Positions 7,953 to 16,607 of a stretch of 64,000 nucleotides of DNA are shown piece by piece. Each line of letters begins with the position of its first letter. The first letter of the stretch is position 1. This DNA comes from Pseudomonadota bacterium. Lineage in GTDB: Bacteria > Myxococcota_A > UBA796 > CAJQPC01. The stretch covers positions 1-64,000 of the forward strand of contig JAAESX010000234.1 of the NCBI GenBank assembly GCA_024228935.1, read 5' to 3'. The position numbers and the translations under genes were made by a program. The notes under the pieces were generated by a model that had not been told where the DNA came from, did no database searches, and saw only the letters and a program-made list of their open reading frames with translations.

Positions 7953-8013
7953 AATCCCCTGTAAGCCGCGCCGAACGCGGACGTTCCCTGGGCGTTACGC
8001 CACTGGAGTCGAC

Positions 8014-8241
8014 ATGCGCCTTCCGACGACGATCCTCGCTGCGATGACCCTCACCGGCTGTATGGCCGACGCCGAGGCCAAGGCCGTCAAGGCGCCCGCA
8101 TCGCCCGAGCTGACCGAGGTCACCGCCGAAGAGCAGGCCGCGGCCGAGCAGACGCTCAAGGAGCGCGTCAAGCAGGTCCTGATCGACGTCAAGGGCGAGC
8201 CCGAGCACGTGGATCCCTGCCCCCCCTGCGGGATGGGATGA
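8014..8241 (+). CDS. Small lipoprotein with C-terminal CPPCG: candidate MNIO substrate peptide
   Basis: 75 residues. The signal peptide ends in the lipobox LTGC (Cys16). The middle is Ala/Glu-rich and helical (EEQAAAEQTLKERVKQVL), a leader-like segment. It ends in HVDPCPPCGMG with Cys69 and Cys72. GGAG lies five bases before the ATG. Its stop overlaps the start of the DUF692/MNIO gene (ATGA, 8238-8241). MNIO enzymes are known to modify Cys residues of short, often secreted, peptides such as methanobactin precursors and bufferins. The position and Cys-Pro-Pro-Cys-Gly tail make this the likely substrate; that is inference. It might instead be an unmodified metal- or heme-handling lipoprotein. 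Confidence 0.8.
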   Translation: MRLPTTILAAMTLTGCMADAEAKAVKAPASPELTEVTAEEQAAAEQTLKERVKQVLIDVKGEPEHVDPCPPCGMG

Positions 8242-9089
8242 GCGAGCGACACATCGGGGTGGGGCTGTCTGTCATGCCAGAGCCGGCGTGGCGGGATGCC
8301 GCCGTTCCGTTGTTGTCGGACGGACAGGTCGACCTGTTGGAGTGGTCGTTCGACACCGGGTGGGGGCGCGACCTGCCCGCCTGGCTCGATCCGTTGCTGG
8401 ACTTCGCCTCGGAGAACGGCGTGCTGTGGGGCCACGGCGTCAGCTACAGCCTGCTGACCGCGGGCTTCCCGGAGCGCCAGGAGGCGTGGCTGGACAACCT
8501 GCGACGCGAGCTCGACCGCCGCAGCTACGTGGGCATCTCCGAGCACTTCGGCTTCTGCCACGCCGAGGGCTTTCGAAGAGCCCCTCCGCTCCCCGTCCCG
8601 TGGTGCGAGGCCACCGTGCGAATCGGCCAGCAGCGCCTGGCCCGACTGGCCGAGGTCGCAGGCGTGCCTGTCGGCCTGGAGAACCTGGCGTTCGCCTTCG
8701 GTCGGCGCGACATGCTCGACCAGGGCCCGTTCCTCGACGAGCTGCTGAGCGCGGTCGACGGCTACCTGGTGCTCGACGTGCACAACCTGTGGTGCCAGGT
8801 GCAGAACTTCGGCGTCGAGGCCGGCTCGCTCCTGAGCCGCTACCCGCTGGACCGGGTCCGCGTGGCGCACGTCTCGGGCGGGAGCTGGTCGATCGCCGGG
8901 TCCAGTCCGTGGCGCCGTGACACCCACGACGGCCCGGTACCCGACGAGGTCTTCGCGCTCCTGCCGACGGTCATCAACATCTGCCCGAGCCTCGAAGCGG
9001 TCGTGCTCGAGCGGCTGGGGACGTCGCTCGAGGGACAGGGACAGGCCTTCCGCGACGAGTTCCTGCGGCTGCGCCAGGTGGTCGGATGA
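8238..9089 (+). CDS. DUF692/MNIO family multinuclear iron oxidase (putative RiPP enzyme)
   Basis: 283 residues, a full-length DUF692 TIM barrel. Conserved metal-site motifs run in order: WGHGVS (H66), ISEHFGF (H103), GLENLAF (E148), LDVHN (D180, H182), VAHVSGG (H211), DTHDGPVP (D228, H230), VLERLG (E258). The family uses two or three iron atoms and oxygen to oxidise peptide cysteines (MbnB, TglH, ChrH) and usually needs a partner protein. Here the gene is locked between the CPPCG peptide and a 70-residue helical protein by ATGA overlaps on both sides. The usual DUF2063-type partner is absent. I infer post-translational modification of the 8014 peptide before export. Confidence 0.92.
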   Translation: MSERHIGVGLSVMPEPAWRDAAVPLLSDGQVDLLEWSFDTGWGRDLPAWLDPLLDFASENGVLWGHGVSYSLLTAGFPERQEAWLDNLRRELDRRSYVGISEHFGFCHAEGFRRAPPLPVPWCEATVRIGQQRLARLAEVAGVPVGLENLAFAFGRRDMLDQGPFLDELLSAVDGYLVLDVHNLWCQVQNFGVEAGSLLSRYPLDRVRVAHVSGGSWSIAGSSPWRRDTHDGPVPDEVFALLPTVINICPSLEAVVLERLGTSLEGQGQAFRDEFLRLRQVVG

Positions 9090-9298
9090 CCGGTGAGGAG
9101 CGCGTGGCCGTCTACCAGGCCGACCTGCTGCGACTGCTCGACGAGGGCGTGGGCTCCGAGGAGCTCGCCGAGCGCCTCCGCCTGCACGGCTGGGAGTTCC
9201 ACGACACGCTGGATCACCTGGAGCCGGAGTGTGTGGAGACCGCCGTGGAGTTGGTCCGGAAGTGGGGTGTACGCTCGCCGCCAGAGGACCCCGAATGA
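9086..9298 (+). CDS. 70-residue helical protein in MNIO operon
   Basis: A small soluble protein that looks all-helical (VAVYQADLLRLLDEGV, EELAERLRLHGWEF, ECVETAVELVRKWGV) and ends in an acidic tail. There is one Cys (ECVET) and no signal peptide. It overlaps the MNIO gene by ATGA at 9086-9089 and the DUF2461 gene by ATGA at 9295-9298, so it is translated in step with the enzyme. It could be a minimal recognition or partner protein that delivers the peptide leader to the MNIO enzyme, replacing the larger partner seen elsewhere. That role is inferred only from position. I do not recognise a family. Confidence 0.75.
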   Translation: MTGEERVAVYQADLLRLLDEGVGSEELAERLRLHGWEFHDTLDHLEPECVETAVELVRKWGVRSPPEDPE

Positions 9299-9983
9299 GC
9301 GACTTCGCCGGCTTCCCCACCAAGACCATCACGTTCCTGAGCGAGCTGGGGGCCAACAACGACCGCGACTGGTTCAAGGCCCACCGCGCCGAGTACGAGG
9401 CCCACTGGGTCGCCCCCGCCAAGGCGATGGTCGCCGCGATGGTCCCCGAGTTCGCCGAGTTCGCGCCCGCAGTGCACTGCGATCCCCGGATCAATGGCTC
9501 GATCTTCCGTCTGAACCGCGACACTCGGATCAGCAAGGACAAGACGCCCTACAAGACCCAGGTCGACCTTTGGTTCTGGGAGGGCGAGGACCGCGGCCGC
9601 GAGAACGCCGGGTTCTTCTTCCGTCTGACGTCGGCGGGCGTCCTGCTCGGGGCCGGGATGCACGGGCTCCAGAAGGTGCCGCTCCAGAGGTACCGAGACG
9701 CGGTGAACACCGACGGTGCCCGGCTCCAGGGCATCCTGGACACCATCGAAGGGCACGGCTTCCACGTCGAGGGCGAGAGCACGAAGCGCGTCCCACGGGG
9801 TACGACAAGGAGCACGCGCACGCCGAGCTGCTGAAGAGGAAGGCGCTGTTCTGCGAGTGGTCGAGCGACGGCGTCGAGGACGTCATCCACACCCCCGACT
9901 TCCCCGCGTTCGTCGCCGGGAAGTACCGCGAGCTCTCCCCGCTCGTCCGCTGGTTCAACGACTCGGCGCTGATCAGCCCTTGA
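9295..9983 (+). pseudogene. DUF2461 family gene with one-base frameshift
   Basis: The first part (SDFAGFPTKTITFLSELGANN..., DPRINGSIFRLNRDTRISKD, PYKTQVDLWFW) is a clear DUF2461 protein. The frame breaks after KRVPRG at the GGGG run 9797-9800 and continues one frame over as YDKEHAHAELLKRKALF... to the TGA at 9981-9983. Restoring one base gives a normal 229-residue protein, so either a single G was lost in the sequence data or the gene was recently inactivated. It is the fourth gene coupled by ATGA in the MNIO operon. The molecular function of DUF2461 is not established. Its end overlaps the convergent kinase gene by 11 bases. Confidence 0.85.
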
Positions 9984-12900
9984 AGATACCCAGCCGCCGC
10001 AGCCGCTCGACGTAGGGCCGCCGCATCTCCGGCGCCATGCCCGCGAGCACGCGCTGGACGAGCTCCTTGAGCTCGGAGTCCACCTGCACGCCCAGGCACG
10101 AGAGGCACAGGAGCGCCTCCATCCGCAGGCCGGCGAGTCCGGGACCCTTGGTGACCTCGGCGCACCGCTTGGCGCGGGAGAGCGCCGCGCCGGTCGAGCC
10201 ATCCAGGATCATCTCCCAGGCCGCATAGAGCTCCCAGCGGGCCAGCGCAGCGGGGGGCGAGGTGGGCGCTCCGGCCGGTGTGGGGAGCTTCGAGGCGCTC
10301 GCTTCCCCGAGGGTCTGCAGCGCCAGGTGACGCAGCGTCGACAGCATCTCGGCGTTGGCGATGCCCGGCGTCGCCCGCACCGCATCGACCATCTCGCGCG
10401 TGAGCTCGCCGGTCGCGTCGTCCTGACCGCCGGACAGCAGCGCCTCGGCCTTGTGGAGCTGGGCCTTGAGGACGACGTCATGGTCGCTGGACTCGGTCGC
10501 CAGCCGGATGGCCTCGTCGGCTCGGGCGATGCAGGCCCGGTAGCGACCGTCGAGCAGGGCGACCTCGGACAGGCGCTCCAGGCAGCTCGCCAGGGGCTGG
10601 ACCATGCGCGAGCTGCGCAGCCCGGACTCTGCTCGTTCCAGGGCGCGCGTGGCCTTCAGGGGGTTCCCGCGAGCCAGCTCGAGCTCGCCGATGCCCAGCA
10701 ACACGGCGCCGAGTCGGCCCGGCGAGCCCTGTTCCCGCGCGTCGGCCAGGGCGGCCTCCCAGACCCGGGCGGCCGCGTTCGTCTTGCCGAGCGCGATGAG
10801 CGCGGTGGCCAGCGAGCGTGTCACCGGGAACCGGACAGGGCTGCCCAGGTCCAGCGCCCTCAGCGCGCGCTGGAGCCGAGCGACGGCGTCCTCGGGCCGA
10901 CCCAGCTCGACGAGCGCCATGCCCAGGCGCGCCTCGATCTCGACGGTCGGCGCGTCCTGGACGGTCGCGGCCACCTCGAGCGCCGCCTCGAGTGAGACAA
11001 GGGCCCGCTCGGGCTCGCGCATGCCGAGGAGCACCTCGCCCAGGACCGCCAGCACCTGCATGTGGAGGCGCGGATCCATCGTGTCCGTCGCGAGCTCGGT
11101 CTTGCCCCACTCGCGCACCTCGAGGGCCTTGTCCGCCAGCACGCGGGCCTCGCGGAGCTTGCGCTGGCGGGCGGCACGCTGGGCCGCGGTCACGAGCAGC
11201 GGGTAGGCCCGTCCGGCCTCGCCGGCCTTGAGCAGGTGGACCGCCGCGGGCTCGGCGATGCTGCCCAGCCGACGCTTGTGCCGGGCGAGCAGGACCTCGG
11301 CGGCGCCGCGATGCAGGGTGCTCCGCTGCTGGGCGCCCAGCCGGTCGTAGATCACGTCGCGCATCTCGGGGCGCGCGAACCGCAGCAGGTCGTGCATGCC
11401 CTCGGTGCGCCGCTCGACGAAGTCCGAAGCGTGGTTGAGGGCCTGCACCGCGCCGGGACACACCGCCTCGAGCACCCCCGCGTCCGAGTCGTTGCCCAGG
11501 ACGGCGAGCGCCTCGACCGCCCGCTGGGAAGCACCGCTGAGCGCCTCGAAGCTGGCGAGGATTCCCTGACGGCGCGCCTCGTGGACCGGCAAGCGCCCCT
11601 CGCGGACCTGCTGCAGCGGCACGGTCAGCTCGAGCGTGCCGTCGTCGCCGACGACCCAGCCCGCGTCGGTCAGCGCCTCGAGCTGCTCCCCCAGCGCCCG
11701 CGGAAGGCCCCGCGTGTGGGCGTGGAGCCGACGACCGAGCGTCCCCGATGCGGCGCCGGACAGGCCCATGCGGCGGAGCATCGCGGTGACCTGCTTCCGG
11801 GACAGGGGCTCGCAGACCAGCGGCGTCTCCCCGGGGTCGAGCAGCAGGTTCGCGGTCAACCGATCGAGCAGCGCGTCGGTCGCCGCGGGCAGGTCGCGTG
11901 CCGGCCCGACGGCCAGGCTGTACGCCAGGAACATCGAAGCCGAGAGCTCGGGGTCACGCAGCAACGCCTCGAGCGTGCGGATGTCCGCGGGCTTGGCGCG
12001 GTCCAGGTCGTCCAGCAGCAACACGCTGCCCGCCTTGAGCCGCCGCCGGAAGCTGCCCTTGCCGGGCACCGCCTTCATCAGGCTCTTCTCGATGCTCTCG
12101 GACAGCGGAAAGGTCAGGCGCCCACAGGGGAGTCGGGACTGGGCGGCGCTCGCCTCGATGGCCGCCAGGACCGCGGTCCGGCCCGAGCCCGGGGCCCCGA
12201 GCACGGCAACGGCGCGACCCTGACCACGCCGGACGGCGCGCAGGTGCTCCTCGACCTGGCGCAAGACCTGCTGGCGGCCCTGCAGGACGATGGTCGGTAC
12301 CGTGTCATCGGCGCCCAGCGCCTCGAGCACGGCGTCCGCGCTCGGGAAGCGCTGATCGGGCTCCTTCTTCAGGAGCCGCATGCACATCCGCGACAGCTTC
12401 GGCGGCACCCGCGGGTCGACCTCGACCGGGGGCCGGGGGTCCTCCATCAGGTGCTTGGCCAGGTACCCGGCGATCGAGTCGGCCTCGACGGCGCGACGGC
12501 CCGTCAGCATGACGTAGAGCGTGGCGCCCAGCGCGTACAGGTCCGCTCGGTGGTCGAGCCGGTCCTCGGTGATCTGTTCGGGCGCCATGAACGCGACGGT
12601 GCCGACCAGGTGGCCCGCCATCGTGAGGTTCGTCGTGAACGCGTCGGGGGCCTTCACCGAGCCGAAGTCGGTCAGCTTGGGGTGCCCCTCCTTGCTGACC
12701 AGCACGTTGCTGGGCTTCAGGTCGCGGTGGACCATGCCCATGCCGTGGATGTGGCTCAGCGCCTGCAACAGACCCCGCAGCAGCTTCACGACGTCGTCCC
12801 AGCGCTGTGGAACGGGACGCTCGACCAGGTCGAGGATCAGCTTCTCGAGCGTCTGTCCGTCGACGAACTCGAGCGCGAGCCAGGGGTAGCCGTCGTGCTC

Positions 12901-13149
12901 GCCCGACGTGATGACCTCGACGACGTACGGCGAGTCGGCCCGACGCATGGCCTTGAACTCCCGCTCGATGCGCTTCACCTGTTCCTCGGTCGTCTTCTCG
13001 GGGTTCATGATCTTGATGGCGACGACGCCGTCGGGGCCATGCGCCCGGTACACCGTGGCCAGCCCGCCGCGGCCCACCTCGGCCTCGAGCGTGTAGACGC
13101 CCACCTTCGCCCCGGGTCCCGGTGGCGGTCCGAGTCGACGGACGCTCAC
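9973..13149 (-). CDS. Ser/Thr protein kinase with NTPase and TPR tail (1058 aa)
   Basis: Residues 20-280 are a Hanks-type kinase: Gly loop VGRGGLATV (25-33), VAIK (K46), HRDLKPSN (D143, K145), DFG (161-163), MAPEQ, and DHRADLYALG. Residues ~290-560 carry a P-loop NTPase, with Walker A GAPGSGRT (318-325) and Walker B-like SVLLLDDLDR. From ~600 to the end are helical TPR-like repeats (EARVLADKALEVREWG, ERALVSLEAALEVA). There is no membrane segment, so it is cytoplasmic. The layout matches myxobacterial kinase-AAA-TPR signalling proteins. The GTG start overlaps the stop of the second kinase gene upstream (GTGA, 13146-13149), so both are translated together. Catalytic residues are intact. Confidence 0.93.
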   Translation of the reverse strand: MSVRRLGPPPGPGAKVGVYTLEAEVGRGGLATVYRAHGPDGVVAIKIMNPEKTTEEQVKRIEREFKAMRRADSPYVVEVITSGEHDGYPWLALEFVDGQTLEKLILDLVERPVPQRWDDVVKLLRGLLQALSHIHGMGMVHRDLKPSNVLVSKEGHPKLTDFGSVKAPDAFTTNLTMAGHLVGTVAFMAPEQITEDRLDHRADLYALGATLYVMLTGRRAVEADSIAGYLAKHLMEDPRPPVEVDPRVPPKLSRMCMRLLKKEPDQRFPSADAVLEALGADDTVPTIVLQGRQQVLRQVEEHLRAVRRGQGRAVAVLGAPGSGRTAVLAAIEASAAQSRLPCGRLTFPLSESIEKSLMKAVPGKGSFRRRLKAGSVLLLDDLDRAKPADIRTLEALLRDPELSASMFLAYSLAVGPARDLPAATDALLDRLTANLLLDPGETPLVCEPLSRKQVTAMLRRMGLSGAASGTLGRRLHAHTRGLPRALGEQLEALTDAGWVVGDDGTLELTVPLQQVREGRLPVHEARRQGILASFEALSGASQRAVEALAVLGNDSDAGVLEAVCPGAVQALNHASDFVERRTEGMHDLLRFARPEMRDVIYDRLGAQQRSTLHRGAAEVLLARHKRRLGSIAEPAAVHLLKAGEAGRAYPLLVTAAQRAARQRKLREARVLADKALEVREWGKTELATDTMDPRLHMQVLAVLGEVLLGMREPERALVSLEAALEVAATVQDAPTVEIEARLGMALVELGRPEDAVARLQRALRALDLGSPVRFPVTRSLATALIALGKTNAAARVWEAALADAREQGSPGRLGAVLLGIGELELARGNPLKATRALERAESGLRSSRMVQPLASCLERLSEVALLDGRYRACIARADEAIRLATESSDHDVVLKAQLHKAEALLSGGQDDATGELTREMVDAVRATPGIANAEMLSTLRHLALQTLGEASASKLPTPAGAPTSPPAALARWELYAAWEMILDGSTGAALSRAKRCAEVTKGPGLAGLRMEALLCLSCLGVQVDSELKELVQRVLAGMAPEMRRPYVERLRRLGIFKG

Positions 13150-16100
13150 TTGAGGGCGTTCCGGGACAGGAAGGCGGCGCTGTCATCGCGCGACAGGTTC
13201 GCGGCGAGGCTCTTCGACAGGGCCGCGGCCACGCGCCGATGCAGCGCGAGCGTGGTGTCGTCGGTGGCGTAGCGAGCGATCAAGGAGTGGGCCTTCAAGG
13301 AGTAGAACCTGTAGCCGCAGCCGTCCGCTCGCTTCAAGGCCTGCATCGCCTTCGCCACCGCCCCGTCACGGTCCCCAGCGGCGGCCAGGGCACGCGCGGC
13401 GATGATGTCGAGTCGGCACTCCTGGTGGGGCCAGGTGCGTCCCTGGGCCTCATCCGCTCGCGCGAGCGAGGCGTGAAGCTCGCCGACGTCGCCGTCCTCG
13501 GCATGCAACCGAGCCTGCCAGGCGTGGAACAGGGGCGCATAGCCCTCGACGTCCTGGTCCCGGAGCTGCCCGAGCCCCTCGGCGACCAGCTCCCGAGCCG
13601 TGTCGAGGTCCTTGCGCCCGAGCGCGACGCGGACGAGCGAGGCCTGGATCGCCAGCGTGTCCTCGGACTGCTCGAAGTCCGAGACGATGTGCATCGCCTC
13701 GCGGGCGTTCTCCTCGGCCTCGGGGTAGCGGCCGAGATCGACGAGGAGCATCGAGCGGTACTGCAGGCCGAGCGCCAGGCCGTAGCGGTACTGGATCTCC
13801 CGGGCCTGGGCGATGGTCCGGTCCGCGAGCTTCAGTCCCTTCCGCAGGTTGCCCGTGCAGTGGTAGAGCTCGACCAGGTTCACCCGGGTGACGACCAACG
13901 GCGTGAGCTTGCCGAGCCGGCCGAAGATCTCGGCGGCCTCCTCGAGGTGTCGGCGAGCATCCGCCGCCTGGCCCCGACAGAAGGCGACCAGGCCCAGCCC
14001 GTTGAGGCTGCGACCGCGGGACACCTCGCTGCGGGCCGCGTTCGCAGCGACCATCGACTCGAGCCAGATCTGCCGGGCCCCATCGAGATCTCCTCGCCCC
14101 CATCGGACGGCGGCGAGACCCAGCAGCGGCTCGACGCGGAGACTCGGTTCGCCCAGCTCGGTAGCCAACGCGCGGGCCTCGGTGAAGTAGGCCTCAGCAG
14201 CGTCGATGCGCACCTGACGTCGAGCGAGTCCGCCGAGCTCGGTCAGGCTGCGGCTGCGCGTCCGGGCGTCGTCTATCTCCCGAGCCAGCACATCCGCCGC
14301 CTCGGCCTGGCGCTCGGCGTCGGCCCAGTTTCCCAGGTGGAAGAAGGCCTGGCTCCGGTGGAGGTAGAGCTCGGCCAGCTGATGGTCCGCGGCGTCGAGC
14401 GTCATGAACTCGCGCGCCTCGGGCTCGATCGACATCGCGCGCTCGTAGAACTCCATCGCCTCGGCGACGAAGCTCCGCTCCTGCAGTCGGCGGCCGGCCT
14501 GGACCAGGTAGGGGTACGCCTTGGCGGGGACCTCGCCCTGCTCGAAGTGCCAGGCGATGGACTCCAGCACCGACGACAGCCGGTGCCGGTACAGGCGCTC
14601 CAGCGCGCTGCCGAGGCGGCGATGGAGGACGCGCGCGGCCTGCGGCAGGACCTTGCGCGTGAGGACGGTTCGGAGCCGAGGCTGCGCCACGTCGTACAGC
14701 TCGTCCAGACCCACGACCCGAGCGCTGGCGACGTGCTGGTCGAGCAACTCCTCGAGCAGGTGCAGGACCCGCTCCTCGTGCTGGCCGAGGGCCTCCTCGA
14801 GCACCTCGATGGGAACCTCGTGTCGGCAGGTCGCGAGCGCCTCAGCGAGCTGGAGGGCGGCCGGGGACAGGGCGGCGAGCCGCTCCTCGAGGGCCTCGCG
14901 GATCGAGGTCGGGATGGGCAGGCGGGCACGGGAGACATGCGTGATGTCGAGCCCGAGCGCATACCGGCCGGGCGACTCTTCGGTGATGACGCCCTGCTCG
15001 ACCAGGCCCCGGATCATCTCGCCGATGAAGTGCGGGTTGCCCTCACCCTCCCGATGCAGGCGCTGGGCCAGCACCCGGGTCCGGTCGTCGGGCGCGACCA
15101 GCTGGAGCAACAGCTCCTCGACCGCGGTGACGGTGATGGGGCGCAGCTCGATGCAGTCCGCCAGGCCGTCCAACAGGTGGTCCAGCAGCGGATCCTCGCC
15201 GCCGGGGGGCCGCCGTCCGATGACGAACAGGACCGGCTCGTCCGCCAGCTCGCGCAGGTTCCGCAGCAGGAAGTCCACCAGGGCCACCGTGCCCCGATCG
15301 GCGTGGTGGAAGCTGTCCACGATGACCACGCGAGGCAGGCTGTTGCGCAGGGCGTCCGCGACGTCCTTGAGCACGCGGTACTGCTCGACGGGGCCGTCCC
15401 CGCCCCCGAATGCGATCTCCAGCGACGGCGGCATCGTGCCCTGGACGATGTCCGGCACGACACCGGCCAGCCCGGCGAAGGGCGCATCCGACGAGGTGCA
15501 CCGACCACGCGAGAGCGGAAGCTCCAAGGCCTTGGCCTGAGCCTCGAGCGCCTCGAGGAGCCGCGTCTTGCCGAAGCCGCTGGGGCCCTCGACCACGAGC
15601 GCGCCGCCGCGTCCGTGCGCCAGCGCCGTCACCGCGTCCCGGAGCTGGGCCAGCTCGGGGGTGCGCCCGACCAGCCGCGGGGGCCAGCTCTTGAGGTCGA
15701 CCTTCTTCAGCAGCGACGCCCGGCGGTCGAGCACGCTCAGCAGGTGCTGTGCCGAGCCGTACCGACGCTCGGGCTTCTTCTCCAGCAGCCGGAGGCAGAT
15801 GTCGTCGAGGTGCCCGGGGACCGTGGGCACGACCTCGCGCGGGGGGCGAGGGGCCGCGTGCAGGTGCTTCTCGAGCAGGCTCGGGATGGTGGTCGCAGAG
15901 AAAGGTCGGCGACCGGTGAGCATCAGGTAGAGGACGCCGCCCAGCGCGTACAGGTCGGCGCGCCCGTCGACCCGCCCACCGCTGACGTCCGTGCTGATCT
16001 GTTCCGGGGCGATGTAGCTGACCGTGCCGACCATCTCGCCGACGGTGGTCAGCTCGACGCCCGGAGCGTGCACCACGCCGAAGTCCGTCAGGCGTGCCGT

Positions 16101-16571
16101 CCCATCGGGCCCGACCATGATGTTGCCTGGGGTCACGTCCCGGTGGACCAGGCCCTGCTCGTGCACGTAGGCGAGCGCCGCGGCGACGTCAGCCAGGATG
16201 CTCTCGGCGCGCGTGAAGCGCTCGGTCGGGGCGAGCTCCTTCCACGACTCGACCGTCGCGCGGAGGTCCGACCCCAGGAGCTTGTCCATCGTGAACCACG
16301 GGCGCCCCTCGAGCGTGCCGGCCTCGTGCACCTTCAGGATGTTCGGGTGGTCGAGGCTCGACATCGTGCGGAACTCGACGTCGAACCGCGCCAGCACCTC
16401 GGGATCGGTGTGCTCGTTGTGGACCAGCTTCAGCGCCAGGACGCGCCCATCGCGGGTGTCCTCGACCTCGAGCACCGTCGCCATCCCGCCGCGGCCCAGC
16501 TCGCCGCAGACCCGATAGGGCCCGATCAGGGTGCCGCGGAGCGGCTCAATCGCGGGGGGCGGGGGGCACAC
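13146..16571 (-). CDS. Ser/Thr protein kinase with AAA and TPR tail (1141 aa)
   Basis: A paralogue-type partner of the next kinase. The kinase domain spans ~18-285: GELGRGGMATV (23-33), LALK (K48), catalytic loop HRDVTPGN (143-150) with D145 kept but Thr in place of the usual Lys, DFG (163-165), IAPEQ. A P-loop ATPase follows, with GPSGFGKT (329-336) and VVIVDSFHHAD as Walker B. The C-terminal ~500 residues are TPR-like (SRSLTELGGLARRQ, NARE and similar helices). The GTG start at 16571 codes for a Pro-rich leader; the Gly loop rules out a much later start. Only 36 bases separate it from the divergent PP2C gene, suggesting shared control of opposing enzymes. Confidence 0.93.
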   Translation of the reverse strand: MCPPPPAIEPLRGTLIGPYRVCGELGRGGMATVLEVEDTRDGRVLALKLVHNEHTDPEVLARFDVEFRTMSSLDHPNILKVHEAGTLEGRPWFTMDKLLGSDLRATVESWKELAPTERFTRAESILADVAAALAYVHEQGLVHRDVTPGNIMVGPDGTARLTDFGVVHAPGVELTTVGEMVGTVSYIAPEQISTDVSGGRVDGRADLYALGGVLYLMLTGRRPFSATTIPSLLEKHLHAAPRPPREVVPTVPGHLDDICLRLLEKKPERRYGSAQHLLSVLDRRASLLKKVDLKSWPPRLVGRTPELAQLRDAVTALAHGRGGALVVEGPSGFGKTRLLEALEAQAKALELPLSRGRCTSSDAPFAGLAGVVPDIVQGTMPPSLEIAFGGGDGPVEQYRVLKDVADALRNSLPRVVIVDSFHHADRGTVALVDFLLRNLRELADEPVLFVIGRRPPGGEDPLLDHLLDGLADCIELRPITVTAVEELLLQLVAPDDRTRVLAQRLHREGEGNPHFIGEMIRGLVEQGVITEESPGRYALGLDITHVSRARLPIPTSIREALEERLAALSPAALQLAEALATCRHEVPIEVLEEALGQHEERVLHLLEELLDQHVASARVVGLDELYDVAQPRLRTVLTRKVLPQAARVLHRRLGSALERLYRHRLSSVLESIAWHFEQGEVPAKAYPYLVQAGRRLQERSFVAEAMEFYERAMSIEPEAREFMTLDAADHQLAELYLHRSQAFFHLGNWADAERQAEAADVLAREIDDARTRSRSLTELGGLARRQVRIDAAEAYFTEARALATELGEPSLRVEPLLGLAAVRWGRGDLDGARQIWLESMVAANAARSEVSRGRSLNGLGLVAFCRGQAADARRHLEEAAEIFGRLGKLTPLVVTRVNLVELYHCTGNLRKGLKLADRTIAQAREIQYRYGLALGLQYRSMLLVDLGRYPEAEENAREAMHIVSDFEQSEDTLAIQASLVRVALGRKDLDTARELVAEGLGQLRDQDVEGYAPLFHAWQARLHAEDGDVGELHASLARADEAQGRTWPHQECRLDIIAARALAAAGDRDGAVAKAMQALKRADGCGYRFYSLKAHSLIARYATDDTTLALHRRVAAALSKSLAANLSRDDSAAFLSRNALK

Positions 16572-16607
16572 GTTCTATAGTCCCTGGCGTATCTCGGAAG
16601 GCCCGGA

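Noticed and set aside
7991..8001. Short dyad GGCGT-T-ACGCC ahead of the CPPCG peptide gene
   Set aside because: Only five-base arms in a GC-rich region; too likely by chance to call an operator.
11062..13272. A 736-residue plus-strand open frame opposite the 1058-aa kinase
   Set aside because: Antisense shadow rich in Arg/Gly/Leu with no recognisable domain.
13122..16580. A 1152-residue open frame on the plus strand opposite the 1141-aa kinase
   Set aside because: It is the mirror of a clear kinase/AAA/TPR gene, has no protein motifs, and arises from GC-rich codon bias.
16574..16581. TCTATAGT as a shared -10 for the kinase and phosphatase genes
   Set aside because: No matching -35 on either strand at proper spacing, and it would leave almost no leader for the kinase gene.
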